A DNA stretch of 60,307 nucleotides from Waddliaceae bacterium (GTDB lineage Bacteria > Chlamydiota > Chlamydiia > Chlamydiales > JABHNK01), in assembly GCA_018694295.1 (NCBI GenBank), contig JABHNK010000038.1, positions 1-60,307 of the forward strand, written 5' to 3'. Under the pieces are notes generated by a model. It was not told the DNA's origin, did no database searches, and was given only the letters and a program-made list of their open reading frames with translations. A program made the translations under genes and the position numbers. Shown here one piece after another: positions 1 to 7,298 of the stretch (position 1 is its first letter; every line of letters starts with the position of its first letter).

Positions 1-1
1 C

Positions 2-448
2 CTTGGGATTTTATATGAACAAGGTCATATTGGTCGTATTAAAATAAAAGAGCAAAAGTCTGTTTCAAACTATGCAGAAGCTGCCACGTTGTTTAGAGCC
101 GCAGCCGCAAAAGGTCTCCCAGAAGCAATGGATAACCTTGGGATTTTATATGAACAAGGTCATATTGGTTGTATTGAAAGAGAAGGGCAAGATCCTGTTC
201 CAAATTATGCAGAAGCTGCCGAATGGTATGAAAAAGCTGCCGCAAAAGGTCTCCCAGAAGCAATGAATAACCTTGGGATTTTATATGAACAAGGTCATAT
301 TGGTCGTATTAAAATAAAAGAGCAAAAGTCTGTTTCAAACTATGCAGAAGCTGCCAGCTGGTATAGAAAAGCAATCAAGAGAGGTGATTTTAGAGATAGT
401 TATGCTTTACTCAACCTTGAGAGGTTATCTAGAGCAGGTTGTATCTAA
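2..448 (+). CDS. Sel1-like repeat protein, 3' part only
   Basis: The reading frame is open from the window edge, so the start lies outside. It shows three successive units beginning LGILYEQGHIG at a spacing of exactly 135 bases (45 residues), each carrying the AEAA.WY/LF..AA.KG..EA hallmark of Sel1 repeats, a TPR-like helical repeat used for protein-protein contacts. Classical Sel1 units are about 36 residues; here each has an extra charged linker of roughly nine. Units one and three are almost identical in DNA, including the linker, while unit two has a different linker. The last unit decays into a short C-terminal tail ending in TAA. Sel1 proteins in intracellular bacteria are often secreted or host-directed, but no targeting signal is visible because the N-terminus is missing. 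The partner is unknown. Confidence 0.85.
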   Translation, partial: LGILYEQGHIGRIKIKEQKSVSNYAEAATLFRAAAAKGLPEAMDNLGILYEQGHIGCIEREGQDPVPNYAEAAEWYEKAAAKGLPEAMNNLGILYEQGHIGRIKIKEQKSVSNYAEAASWYRKAIKRGDFRDSYALLNLERLSRAGCI

Positions 449-558
449 GCATAAGCGACTAAATCTTATTTTGAAGACCTCCATACTATTTCGCAAGAAT
501 AAAACGATACTGTCTTCCGCTGACGGAGCCGACGGCGGATTCGTAGCAACACTGAAAA

Positions 559-580
559 AATAGGTCGCAACCATGGGTTA
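559..580. repeat. Solo end of repeat family A
   Basis: The sequence AGGTCGCAACCATGGGT, followed by TAA, matches the terminal inverted repeat of the family A elements at 21286-21652, 45215-45375 and 57534-57912. Only one end is seen here; no partner end is visible nearby, so this is probably a decayed copy downstream of the Sel1 gene. Confidence 0.6.
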
Positions 581-586
581 AAAGAA

Positions 587-610
587 GCCCAGTAAATATA
601 TCTACTGGGC
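587..610 (-). terminator. Hairpin terminator for the minus-strand 66-residue gene
   Basis: An 8-base perfect stem GCCCAGTA/TACTGGGC encloses an 8-base loop. Read on the minus strand it is followed by TTCTTTT, so it fits an intrinsic terminator 35 bases past the stop codon at 645. It may also stop Sel1 transcripts coming from the left, although the plus-strand T-run is poor. Confidence 0.7.
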
Positions 611-644
611 CCTGTTTCCGAATTCTGAGCTCTGACGAAGTCAG

Positions 645-845
645 TTACATAGCAATGTCGTCTTCTTCGCTGTAAGAACGCTGCTCTTCGATGATCTCAG
701 CAGCAGCAACCTTCACCGTCTCAAGACCCTCAGGGAAGCCGACAAGCTTAAGTTGCGTGTCGATGTAACTCAACTCCGTAAGAAGCTGGTCGTTTACTGA
801 TTCTAAATGCGCTATTCTTGTTAAAAGATCTTTGTTGAGTAACAT
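645..845 (-). CDS. Small acidic coiled-coil protein, function unknown
   Basis: This is a 66-residue protein. The frame is open further upstream, but the start at 845 is chosen because a strong AGGAGG ribosome site lies six bases before it; the upstream extension is unlike protein. The first half (LLTRIAHLESVNDQLLTELSYID) has heptad-like hydrophobic spacing and is probably a short coiled coil; the tail is acidic and ends EEDDIAM. No enzyme motif is visible. The size and coiled coil would fit a small chaperone or structural adaptor, but that is inference only. A hairpin terminator follows at 587-610 and the next gene upstream diverges, so it is a single-gene transcript. Confidence 0.7.
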   Translation of the reverse strand: MLLNKDLLTRIAHLESVNDQLLTELSYIDTQLKLVGFPEGLETVKVAAAEIIEEQRSYSEEDDIAM

Positions 846-995
846 AATTACCTCCTGATGACATTGTTTTTGTTTCTTGGAAGTAATATATGCAAGTGCC
901 ATGCCAAAAAAAAGTTTCGGGACTAAAACTTGTGTTTTTAACAATAATATTGCATTATCGATGGTTTAAATTTCTAATACGCTAGGAGATAACGT

Positions 996-1322
996 ATGTT
1001 ATGCGATGTAAGCACTGAATATAAAGAAAAGACTCTTGAAGACTTTGGGATAACACCTCTAAAGGAGACGTATTCTTCTATGGGGGAATTTGCGACTGAG
1101 ATGTTTAAACGTGAAGACGTTACAGCTAATATGATTTTTCGTGCTATGTTTGGAATGAGCGATAACTTATATGGTTTTCTTAAGGATGGATCGATTCACG
1201 TAGAAGTTAGTTACTGTGGTTGTAGCCCAAGCGCTCTTGAAGAGGTTCTTAGGGAAGTTGATAAAGGTAACCGTTTTGTAGTACGCCTTCCTGAAGGGAA
1301 CAAAGGAATACCTTCACCTTAA
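996..1322 (+). CDS. Hypothetical protein, 108 residues
   Basis: An AGGAG ribosome site at 983-987 sits eight bases before the ATG. The protein is soluble, with no signal peptide or membrane segment. Its middle carries a Cys pair in YCGCSPSAL, and the C-terminus is Gly/Pro-rich. I do not recognise the family. It is transcribed divergently from the 66-residue coiled-coil gene, with about 150 AT-rich bases between them that should hold both promoters. It ends 30 bases before a strong bidirectional terminator. Confidence 0.65.
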   Translation: MLCDVSTEYKEKTLEDFGITPLKETYSSMGEFATEMFKREDVTANMIFRAMFGMSDNLYGFLKDGSIHVEVSYCGCSPSALEEVLREVDKGNRFVVRLPEGNKGIPSP

Positions 1323-1351
1323 GCAAAAGTGTGATATACGGTCACAACAAT

Positions 1352-1383
1352 AAAAAAAGCAGATCATAATGATCTGCTTTTTT
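1352..1383. terminator. Bidirectional intrinsic terminator
   Basis: The stem GCAGATCA/TGATCTGC with a three-base loop is flanked by AAAAAA on the left and TTTTTT on the right, so it works in both directions. It sits between two convergent genes (stops at 1322 and 1407). Confidence 0.9.
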
Positions 1384-1406
1384 ATCGATACAAAGATCAA
1401 AAAAGC

Positions 1407-2360
1407 TTAGAAGTTTATCAGCTGCTCTTCATAATATAGCTTGCTGACGAGTTTGTTTTGGTAGTACCAATCTGTTGAGACGGTGTCGGCGATATAGTGG
1501 TATGTAGGACCATGTCGCAGACCCTTGTCCCATGTTATTGCCTCTACGACGTTGCCATCTTGATAGCGATGCTCTACACCGTGTTTTGTATTGCTGATGT
1601 ATGGCGTCTTAGAAAAGATGCCACCGTTGTTGAATAGCGTCGTTATCCCTTCTTGTTTGCCATTGACCCACTGTTCTAGAGTGTTTGGTGACCCGCCGAT
1701 GTTGAAAGTTTTCTTTTCGCCATTAGGACGTCCGTCGACGAAAGGTGTTATTGCCTGCGGCTCGCTGTTGGGGTAGTATTCCGTTTTTACCATCATAACG
1801 CCGTTCTCGATGATGTCGCGAGAAACGAGAAGATGGTGTACATCATAGTTGGTGCGTATGCCATTGCCATTATCAACATTAGAGACGCGCTCGTTGTCGT
1901 TAGAGAAATATTCTCCAGAAAGAAGGGCGCTTTCTTGGTATATCTCGATATGTTGTGGCGTCCCTGCCATGTACCACGTCGTTATCTTGACAGTGTCATC
2001 GCTAAAGAACTCGTATTTCTTCGAAGGCATGCCAGAAGAAAGATGTTCTACCTTCTCGATAAGGTCTCCACGGACGTATGTAAGAGTCTTTGAAATTGTT
2101 TTGCTATAAGGGAACGAGTATGTCACAGCCCCATGAAGGATGCCCTTACGGTAGTCCTTGGTGACGACAACGCCACTTTTCATCGTGGAGATGACCTGCC
2201 CATTGCTTCCGCGGGAGGCCCAATCGTTTTTAGAGACGGATAAACCATATTGATGGACATATGTCTCTTTGACGATTTCTTTTGTAGATTTCGTTCCACT
2301 GCAACTTACAACGGTAAGAGATACAGCAATAATTGAAAGTATAGAAAGAAATTTTTTCAT
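1407..2360 (-). CDS. MORN-like repeat lipoprotein
   Basis: The 317-residue product starts with a lipoprotein signal peptide: two lysines, a hydrophobic core and the lipobox VVSC with the acylated cysteine at residue 20. The mature part is made of imperfect beta-hairpin repeats with G..NG and G..HG.....Y turns, including NGNGIRTNYD, DGRPNGEKKTF, NGKQEGITTLF and NTKHGVEHRY. These resemble MORN/YwqK-type antitoxin repeats. It should be anchored in the outer or inner membrane facing the periplasm. It follows pheT on the same strand with an 85-base gap. From memory, Chlamydia also carries a lipoprotein gene beside pheT (CT476), which supports orthology by position. Its role is unknown. Confidence 0.8.
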   Translation of the reverse strand: MKKFLSILSIIAVSLTVVSCSGTKSTKEIVKETYVHQYGLSVSKNDWASRGSNGQVISTMKSGVVVTKDYRKGILHGAVTYSFPYSKTISKTLTYVRGDLIEKVEHLSSGMPSKKYEFFSDDTVKITTWYMAGTPQHIEIYQESALLSGEYFSNDNERVSNVDNGNGIRTNYDVHHLLVSRDIIENGVMMVKTEYYPNSEPQAITPFVDGRPNGEKKTFNIGGSPNTLEQWVNGKQEGITTLFNNGGIFSKTPYISNTKHGVEHRYQDGNVVEAITWDKGLRHGPTYHYIADTVSTDWYYQNKLVSKLYYEEQLINF

Positions 2361-2445
2361 ATCAAAATTCTCATAGTTTTATTGTTATTACATACTGACA
2401 ACTCTAATAAAACGAGCTTTGAACGTCAACAATAATCAACATTAA

Positions 2446-4854
2446 TTATATAATACTATTTTTTTTAAGGACGTCAACAGCGTTGTCGATAATCCTTGTA
2501 TGGTCTCTATCGACATTCTTCGCGGCGATGGTTTTCTTTTTGTCGCGGTATAAGAAGCTGAAAGTCACGTTCTTTAGCCCTTTTCCTATGGTTTCACTAC
2601 GATATACCGCTATAACACCAACGTTTTCGAGGAGCTTCGAAGGCGTAGAGCGTATCGCTGCGATGACGTCTGCAACAGAAGCTTCTTCTTTGAGGGTCAC
2701 CGTCCAGTCGCGTTCCGACCCAGGAAACTGTGGAATTTCACGGAACTTTTTCAGAGCAACACGTTTAGAGAAGAGATTGTGAAGGTTTATCTCCGAAAAC
2801 ATAATACGCTGTGGGATGCCGAATGCTTTCTGTATCGTAGGATGCACTTCACCAACGATACCGAGCTCAACATCTCCGATGGTGATGATAGCCTGGCGTC
2901 CAGGGTGGAAGTTCGCGAAATTCGAAGCGACAAAAGATACTTCTTCAATACCAGCATTGGCGATGACATTCTCGACGACACCTTTTATGTCGTAGAAATC
3001 AGCATCGTCATTGGACGAAGCGCCCCAGTGTTCAGGAGAGGTTTTCCCCGTCATTACAATGGCAGCGATAGAATGCTCGCGGTAGCCCTTTTCTTCTTTG
3101 AGGTGTATCCTTCCGATTTCAAAGCCTGTAACGTCTTTAGTGCCGTGGTCGACGTTATGGCTTATAAGCTGTAACATCCCAGGCATCATAGAAGCACGCA
3201 ATACCGACTGCTCCACTGAGGTAGGATTGAGGATTTTGACAAGGGATTCTGCAGCGACGCCATTGCCTTCGGAAAGGGAGGCAAGCTCAGGGCTTATCAG
3301 GTCGCAGGAAATAAATTCCTGAAGGCCTTCGCCGAGAAGACGTTCCCTGACGATATTTTCGAAGGAGAAGATAGGAGCATCGGGGAGCTTCGAAGACATA
3401 TATGACAGCGAAGACGTCGTGATGTTGTTGTAGCCGTATATCCTAGCAACCTCTTCGACAAGGTCGATCTCCGCGGTGATGTCATTGCGATACGTCGGAA
3501 CGGCGACGTCGAAGGTGTCGACACCATCCCACGTAGTGGAAAACTGTAGGCTGTCGAAGATCGTCTGTATCTCGCTGACAGCAAGCTTTGTGCCAAGAAG
3601 TTTGTTTATCCTCGAAACCCTACAAGGTATCACGGCCTCGACGAAAGGGGACTCCTTGGCGTCGATGATGCCAGGGACAACGTCGCCACCGGCGACCTCG
3701 ACGATGAGGGCAGTAACCCTCTCGAGAGCGACAGGGACATTGTTGGGGTCGATGCCACGTTCGAAGCGTTTCGAAGATTCCGTAGCGATACCTAGAAGGC
3801 GACTCGTCTTCCGTACCGTCTTGGGACAGAAATATGCCGACTCAATAAGGAGGTCGACGGTGTCGGCAGAAACAGCGGAATTCTCGCCGCCCATAACGCC
3901 GGCGATGGCAACAGGGTCTTTGCCGTCACATATCATAAGAGCGCCTTCATGGAGGATGCATTCTTCACCATCTAGGGTGACGAATTTATCTCCTTCGTTA
4001 GCAGTCTTTACGATGATAGCACCACCGGAGAGGTTGTGGTAGTCGAAGGCGTGAAGAGGATGGCCATATTCCATGAGAACATAGTTCGTAGCATCGACGA
4101 TGTTGTTGATGCTCTTGAAGCCGCAGTGGACGAGTTTGTTCTGCAGCCACAACGGTGAAGGTCCGACCTTGACGCCTTTGATTACACGGCAGCAATAACG
4201 TGGACACAGGCCTGCGTCTTCGACGATGACGGAAGCATCATCGACGATAGCGCCTTCGGAAGCCTCTACGAAGGAATATTCAGGGTGTTTGATGGATTTC
4301 CCTGTCAATGCCGCAACCTCACGGGCGACGCCTATGATGCTAAGACAGTGACCGAGGTTCGGCGTCAGCGATATATCGAAGATAGTATCTCCGAGCTCTT
4401 CGCCGAGATTCTCTCCTACAGAAAACTCTTTAGGAAGCTCCATGATGCCTTCGGCGCTGTCGGCAAGAGAAAGCTCTTCTTCGGAACATAACATCCCCAT
4501 AGACTCTACGCCGCGGATCTTAGATTTCTTGATCTTGAACGCCTTGTTGTCAGGGCCGGCAAGGACAGCGCCAATAGCAGCAAAAGCAACACGTAGGCCT
4601 TTTCGGCAATTTGACGCCCCACAGACGACACTATATTCTTCACTGCCGTCGAAGACGCGCGCGATACAAAGATTGTCGGCATCGGGATGCGACGTGGTGT
4701 CAAGGACCTCAGCAACGACGACACCAGAAAAACCGGGAAGATACTCTTCGATGGCGTCGACTTCAAGGCCTGCCATAGTAAGGATATCTGCGATGTCTTC
4801 AGGAGTTTTGTCGATCTCTACATATTTTTTAAGCCACGATAATGGTACTTTCAT
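2446..4854 (-). CDS. pheT: Phenylalanyl-tRNA synthetase beta subunit
   Basis: The 802-residue product has the usual PheT length and order: an N-terminal MKVPLSWLKKYV segment, an EMAP/OB-type tRNA-binding domain at about 40-150 (HPDADNLCIARV), the B3/B4 editing domain at about 215-380 (VDATNYVLMEYGHPLHAFD, a classic signature), a B5 domain, the catalytic-like core, and a C-terminal ferredoxin-fold anticodon-binding domain from about 705. With PheS it charges tRNA-Phe in the cytoplasm. PheS is not in this window, as expected for Chlamydia where pheS and pheT are apart. GAGGAAG before the ATG is a good ribosome site. It is probably cotranscribed with the downstream lipoprotein gene. Confidence 0.97.
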   Translation of the reverse strand: MKVPLSWLKKYVEIDKTPEDIADILTMAGLEVDAIEEYLPGFSGVVVAEVLDTTSHPDADNLCIARVFDGSEEYSVVCGASNCRKGLRVAFAAIGAVLAGPDNKAFKIKKSKIRGVESMGMLCSEEELSLADSAEGIMELPKEFSVGENLGEELGDTIFDISLTPNLGHCLSIIGVAREVAALTGKSIKHPEYSFVEASEGAIVDDASVIVEDAGLCPRYCCRVIKGVKVGPSPLWLQNKLVHCGFKSINNIVDATNYVLMEYGHPLHAFDYHNLSGGAIIVKTANEGDKFVTLDGEECILHEGALMICDGKDPVAIAGVMGGENSAVSADTVDLLIESAYFCPKTVRKTSRLLGIATESSKRFERGIDPNNVPVALERVTALIVEVAGGDVVPGIIDAKESPFVEAVIPCRVSRINKLLGTKLAVSEIQTIFDSLQFSTTWDGVDTFDVAVPTYRNDITAEIDLVEEVARIYGYNNITTSSLSYMSSKLPDAPIFSFENIVRERLLGEGLQEFISCDLISPELASLSEGNGVAAESLVKILNPTSVEQSVLRASMMPGMLQLISHNVDHGTKDVTGFEIGRIHLKEEKGYREHSIAAIVMTGKTSPEHWGASSNDDADFYDIKGVVENVIANAGIEEVSFVASNFANFHPGRQAIITIGDVELGIVGEVHPTIQKAFGIPQRIMFSEINLHNLFSKRVALKKFREIPQFPGSERDWTVTLKEEASVADVIAAIRSTPSKLLENVGVIAVYRSETIGKGLKNVTFSFLYRDKKKTIAAKNVDRDHTRIIDNAVDVLKKNSII

Positions 4855-4989
4855 AGCACTTCCTCAAATTATCTGAATTTATCACATAGTATATACCATA
4901 CATCACATATTGTATAAAGACATAAATCTAATTGGATACTGAACATTATAAACAATGCTTTTTATAGCGGATAGGGTTGGCGTTTAGCG

Positions 4990-5185
4990 TATAGGAACAT
5001 ACTACCACGGAGCCACGGAGGTCACGGAGAACAAAAGTTTAAAAGAAAAAATATTGTCGGGGGATACCCCCGAACCCCCAATTTCTAAACGGTGAACTGT
5101 AAACGGTAATTGGTGAACTAAAGTGTTACCTATGTTGGTGAACTGGACCCGTGCACTCCGTGGCTCCTTGGTAGAAAAATCCTAC
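4990..5185. repeat. Repeat family C element (CCACGGAG inverted ends), copy 1
   Basis: The left arm CTACCACGGAGCCACGGAG (5002-5020) and right arm CTCCGTGGCTCCTTGGTAG (5156-5174) are inverted copies, and the match extends outwards into the flanks. Inside is a GGGGGATACCCCCGAACCCCC core. A second copy lies at 44092-44302. The element has no coding capacity and fills most of the 420-base gap between pheT and the LysM gene (4855-5296), so the LysM gene promoter probably lies near or inside its right end. Confidence 0.7.
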
Positions 5186-5296
5186 TCCGAACCCTGAACT
5201 ATGCGGCGTAGCCGCATTTCACTGGTCACTGAAATCATCTGCTGTACGAAAAAGAGGATATTGTGTACGGTTGTGTAAAAACAAAGGGGATAGGTA

Positions 5297-6625
5297 ATGG
5301 CTTTATTAAAGAAGTGGCGCGCAGCATTTTCACGGCAGAATGCTCTTACAAAAAAATTATTGTGCTGTATCATTCTCAGCGCCGCCTTCAACATCATCTT
5401 TGGCGCTATGGTAATATCGTCGAGTATAGACAATGGTACGCTGTACGAAACCGTATCTCTTTCTAATATCCGACATGCTCTTTTCGCCGATGAGAAGAAT
5501 AATGTTGAAGTCCTCGAAGCCTTCAAAGTCCTTCCGTACGAGCAGCTTATAAAAAAACTTCGCGATGACACCCTCGTCGACTACGGATATACAAAAAGGG
5601 ACCTCGCCCTTGGATGTTTAGTGAAATACCATGATATCGATATAGAGAGAGCCCTCGGCGGCAACCCTAAACAGCACAGAACAGTGACGCTATTAAACGA
5701 AGAAGGTATTAAAGAGGCAGTAGTGCTGTTCCCAGGACTTAGGGATATGCACTTTAGAAAGACCCTTGGTTTCTTGCGAGCAGAACGCTGGCCACAGACG
5801 ACTAAAGGTCTTTTCTTCGCCATGAAAAAAGCATCTACAGGGATGAAAAGCGAGAACATGGAAGCCTTCTCTCGTAGAGAAGAATTCATGGCAATAGAAA
5901 AGATGTTCTCAAAAGCAGAAGTCCGCGTTTCAAAAGAAAGAGTCCTCAATATTATCGCTACAGGAACGTGGGAGATGATAAAAGATTTCGGCGAAGAACA
6001 ACGCAATAACCCCGACCTTTCCGACAATAGAAGAAGACTCTTCCTCCTCGATTATATAGAATGCGAATCTGTCGATGCTGCAGAAGTTCTCCTTGCTACC
6101 GACGCTGAATTCGTCGTAGAAAAGATCGACGATGAGCACGCTATGATGATGCTCGATATCCTTAAAAATAAAGATGGATTGGCATGGGCCTTAGTCAATG
6201 CGCTGAACGATAGCCCAAGAAGCGACGGAGTTAAAAATAAAGCACAACGACGCCTTAGAATATGGAACGGCGAAGATATCGCCGACGTCGATGATGTCAC
6301 AGAAGAAAATGCTATAGAAGAAGCTATAGAAGAAAAAACAGAAGATGCCATAGAAGAAGCTACAGCAGAAGAAGACGCCGCAAAAGAAATCGTGAAAGAA
6401 GTCGCTATAGCAGAGGAAATTTTGGTAGAAGAAAAATATGATGTCGTAATAGAAGAAGAACAGCAAGGGCAAGAATATGAAGAGACGTTCTATACTGTAG
6501 AGTCCGGCGATAGCTTGTGGAAGATAGCACGGAAGTTCGAAACTGACGTCACTACAATAAAAAAACTTAACGGCCTCGACGATGATGTCATAATGCCAGG
6601 AATGAAACTTATCACAGGGAAATAA
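5297..6625 (+). CDS. Membrane-anchored LysM-domain protein
   Basis: The 442-residue product has one membrane segment at about residues 18-42, a long helical, charged middle, an acidic low-complexity linker at about 325-390 made of E-E-A-I repeats, and a C-terminal LysM domain from about 394 (YTVESGDSLWKIARKF, then LNGLDDDVIMPGMKLIT). LysM binds peptidoglycan glycan strands, so the protein probably spans from the inner membrane to the thin division-associated chlamydial wall. It is divergent from pheT. From memory, Chlamydia has a conserved hypothetical here (CT474). The AGGGGAT before the ATG serves as ribosome site. The next gene starts on the last base of its stop codon. Confidence 0.8.
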   Translation: MALLKKWRAAFSRQNALTKKLLCCIILSAAFNIIFGAMVISSSIDNGTLYETVSLSNIRHALFADEKNNVEVLEAFKVLPYEQLIKKLRDDTLVDYGYTKRDLALGCLVKYHDIDIERALGGNPKQHRTVTLLNEEGIKEAVVLFPGLRDMHFRKTLGFLRAERWPQTTKGLFFAMKKASTGMKSENMEAFSRREEFMAIEKMFSKAEVRVSKERVLNIIATGTWEMIKDFGEEQRNNPDLSDNRRRLFLLDYIECESVDAAEVLLATDAEFVVEKIDDEHAMMMLDILKNKDGLAWALVNALNDSPRSDGVKNKAQRRLRIWNGEDIADVDDVTEENAIEEAIEEKTEDAIEEATAEEDAAKEIVKEVAIAEEILVEEKYDVVIEEEQQGQEYEETFYTVESGDSLWKIARKFETDVTTIKKLNGLDDDVIMPGMKLITGK

Positions 6626-6837
6626 TGATGGAAGACGAAAATAAAGATAAAAAACCTTCTGAAGGCGATGACAAAGAAGGGCTAAAAAAATATGTGAAGA
6701 AGCATTCCGAAAACTACGACCTGAAACTTTCTGATGATGACCTCGAAGATATTGTGGAAGATGTGTGGAATTCCTTTCGCAAAAAGATCTTGTTTAAAGA
6801 TGGCGAAAAAAATAACAACATAAAATCTTCGAGATAA
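6625..6837 (+). CDS. Small charged hypothetical protein
   Basis: The 70-residue protein begins TAATG, overlapping the stop codon of the LysM gene by one base, so translation is probably coupled. A second ATG follows immediately. The N-terminus is acidic and lysine-rich; the middle (LSDDDLEDIVEDVWNSFRKKI) looks helical and amphipathic. There is no signal or enzyme motif. The tight coupling suggests it works with the LysM protein, perhaps as a cytoplasmic partner, but this is inference. Confidence 0.6.
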   Translation: MMEDENKDKKPSEGDDKEGLKKYVKKHSENYDLKLSDDDLEDIVEDVWNSFRKKILFKDGEKNNNIKSSR

Positions 6838-6840
6838 TAT

Positions 6841-6921
6841 TGAGCATTTAGCATTGAACAATAGAAAGTTATTTTTTCTCTGACATTGGTCACTGGTCAC
6901 TGATAACTGGTCACTGATTCA
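6841..6921. repeat. Repeat family D cluster (TGGTCACTGATAACTGG type)
   Basis: This is a run of short near-palindromic units (GGTCACTGGTCACTGATAACTGGTCACTGATTCA) that fills the gap between two convergent genes. The same units recur at 9073-9152, 37344-37381, 37726-37747, 49795-49872, 53909-53943 and 55936-55966. The last TCA here is the stop codon of yidD read on the minus strand. Confidence 0.75.
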
Positions 6922-7128
6922 CGGTACAGGATCATGGCCTCCAGGATGCCACGGGCCACATTTCACGATACGCTTTATTGTTAGCCACGACCCACGGAAT
7001 ACTCCGTGTTTCTTTATCGCCTCCTGAGAGTATTCTGAGCACGATGGGTAGAACCTGCAGTTTTCCCCAAGAAAAGGACGCAACGTCAGCTGGTATAGTT
7101 TTACTAAAGCTATAAAGATATATTTCAT
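6919..7128 (-). CDS. yidD: Membrane protein insertion efficiency factor YidD
   Basis: The 69-residue product is a full-length member of the YidD family. It shows the N-terminal amphipathic membrane segment, the LTLRPFLGENCRFYPSCSEYS signature with its two conserved cysteines, the IKR..KC.PWHPGG.DPVP ending and no other domains. YidD is thought to help YidC insert proteins at the inner membrane. The gene sits between two repeats: a family B element begins three bases upstream of its start and a family D cluster supplies its TGA stop. No good ribosome site is visible, possibly because the element replaced the native leader. Confidence 0.93.
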   Translation of the reverse strand: MKYIFIALVKLYQLTLRPFLGENCRFYPSCSEYSQEAIKKHGVFRGSWLTIKRIVKCGPWHPGGHDPVP

Positions 7129-7130
7129 GG

Positions 7131-7298
7131 ATTATACCAATCCCGTGTTGAAAAGGCATGAATTAGCTTCAAGATTTTTGTGTAGAACTCTGCGCGGAGA
7201 TCGCGGCAAACATTTGTGTGTTAGCAAGATCGAGCGCAATGCTCTGCGCAAAAAGATGGAGATGAATTTATGCATTTTCAATACGGGATTGGTATTAT
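7131..7298. mobile_element. MITE-like family B element, copy 1
   Basis: The ends are inverted repeats of about 30 bases (ATTATACCAATCCCGTGTTG at left, CAATACGGGATTGGTATTAT at right). The interior matches 21704-21839 over about 95 bases (TTTTTGTGCAGAACATTGTG, then GGAGATCGC.GCAAACATTTGTGTGTTAG), and a fragment of it occurs at 48591-48617. It has no open frame. It sits precisely between the start of yidD and the stop of recJ, and its right end provides the TAA stop of recJ. Confidence 0.8.

Noticed and set aside
1-448. Regular 135-base repeats as a CRISPR array
   Set aside because: The repeats are in one open frame, code for Sel1 units and have no short-spacer structure.
3476-4042. Plus-strand frame of 188 residues
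   Set aside because: It is antisense to pheT, whose protein motifs are unambiguous.
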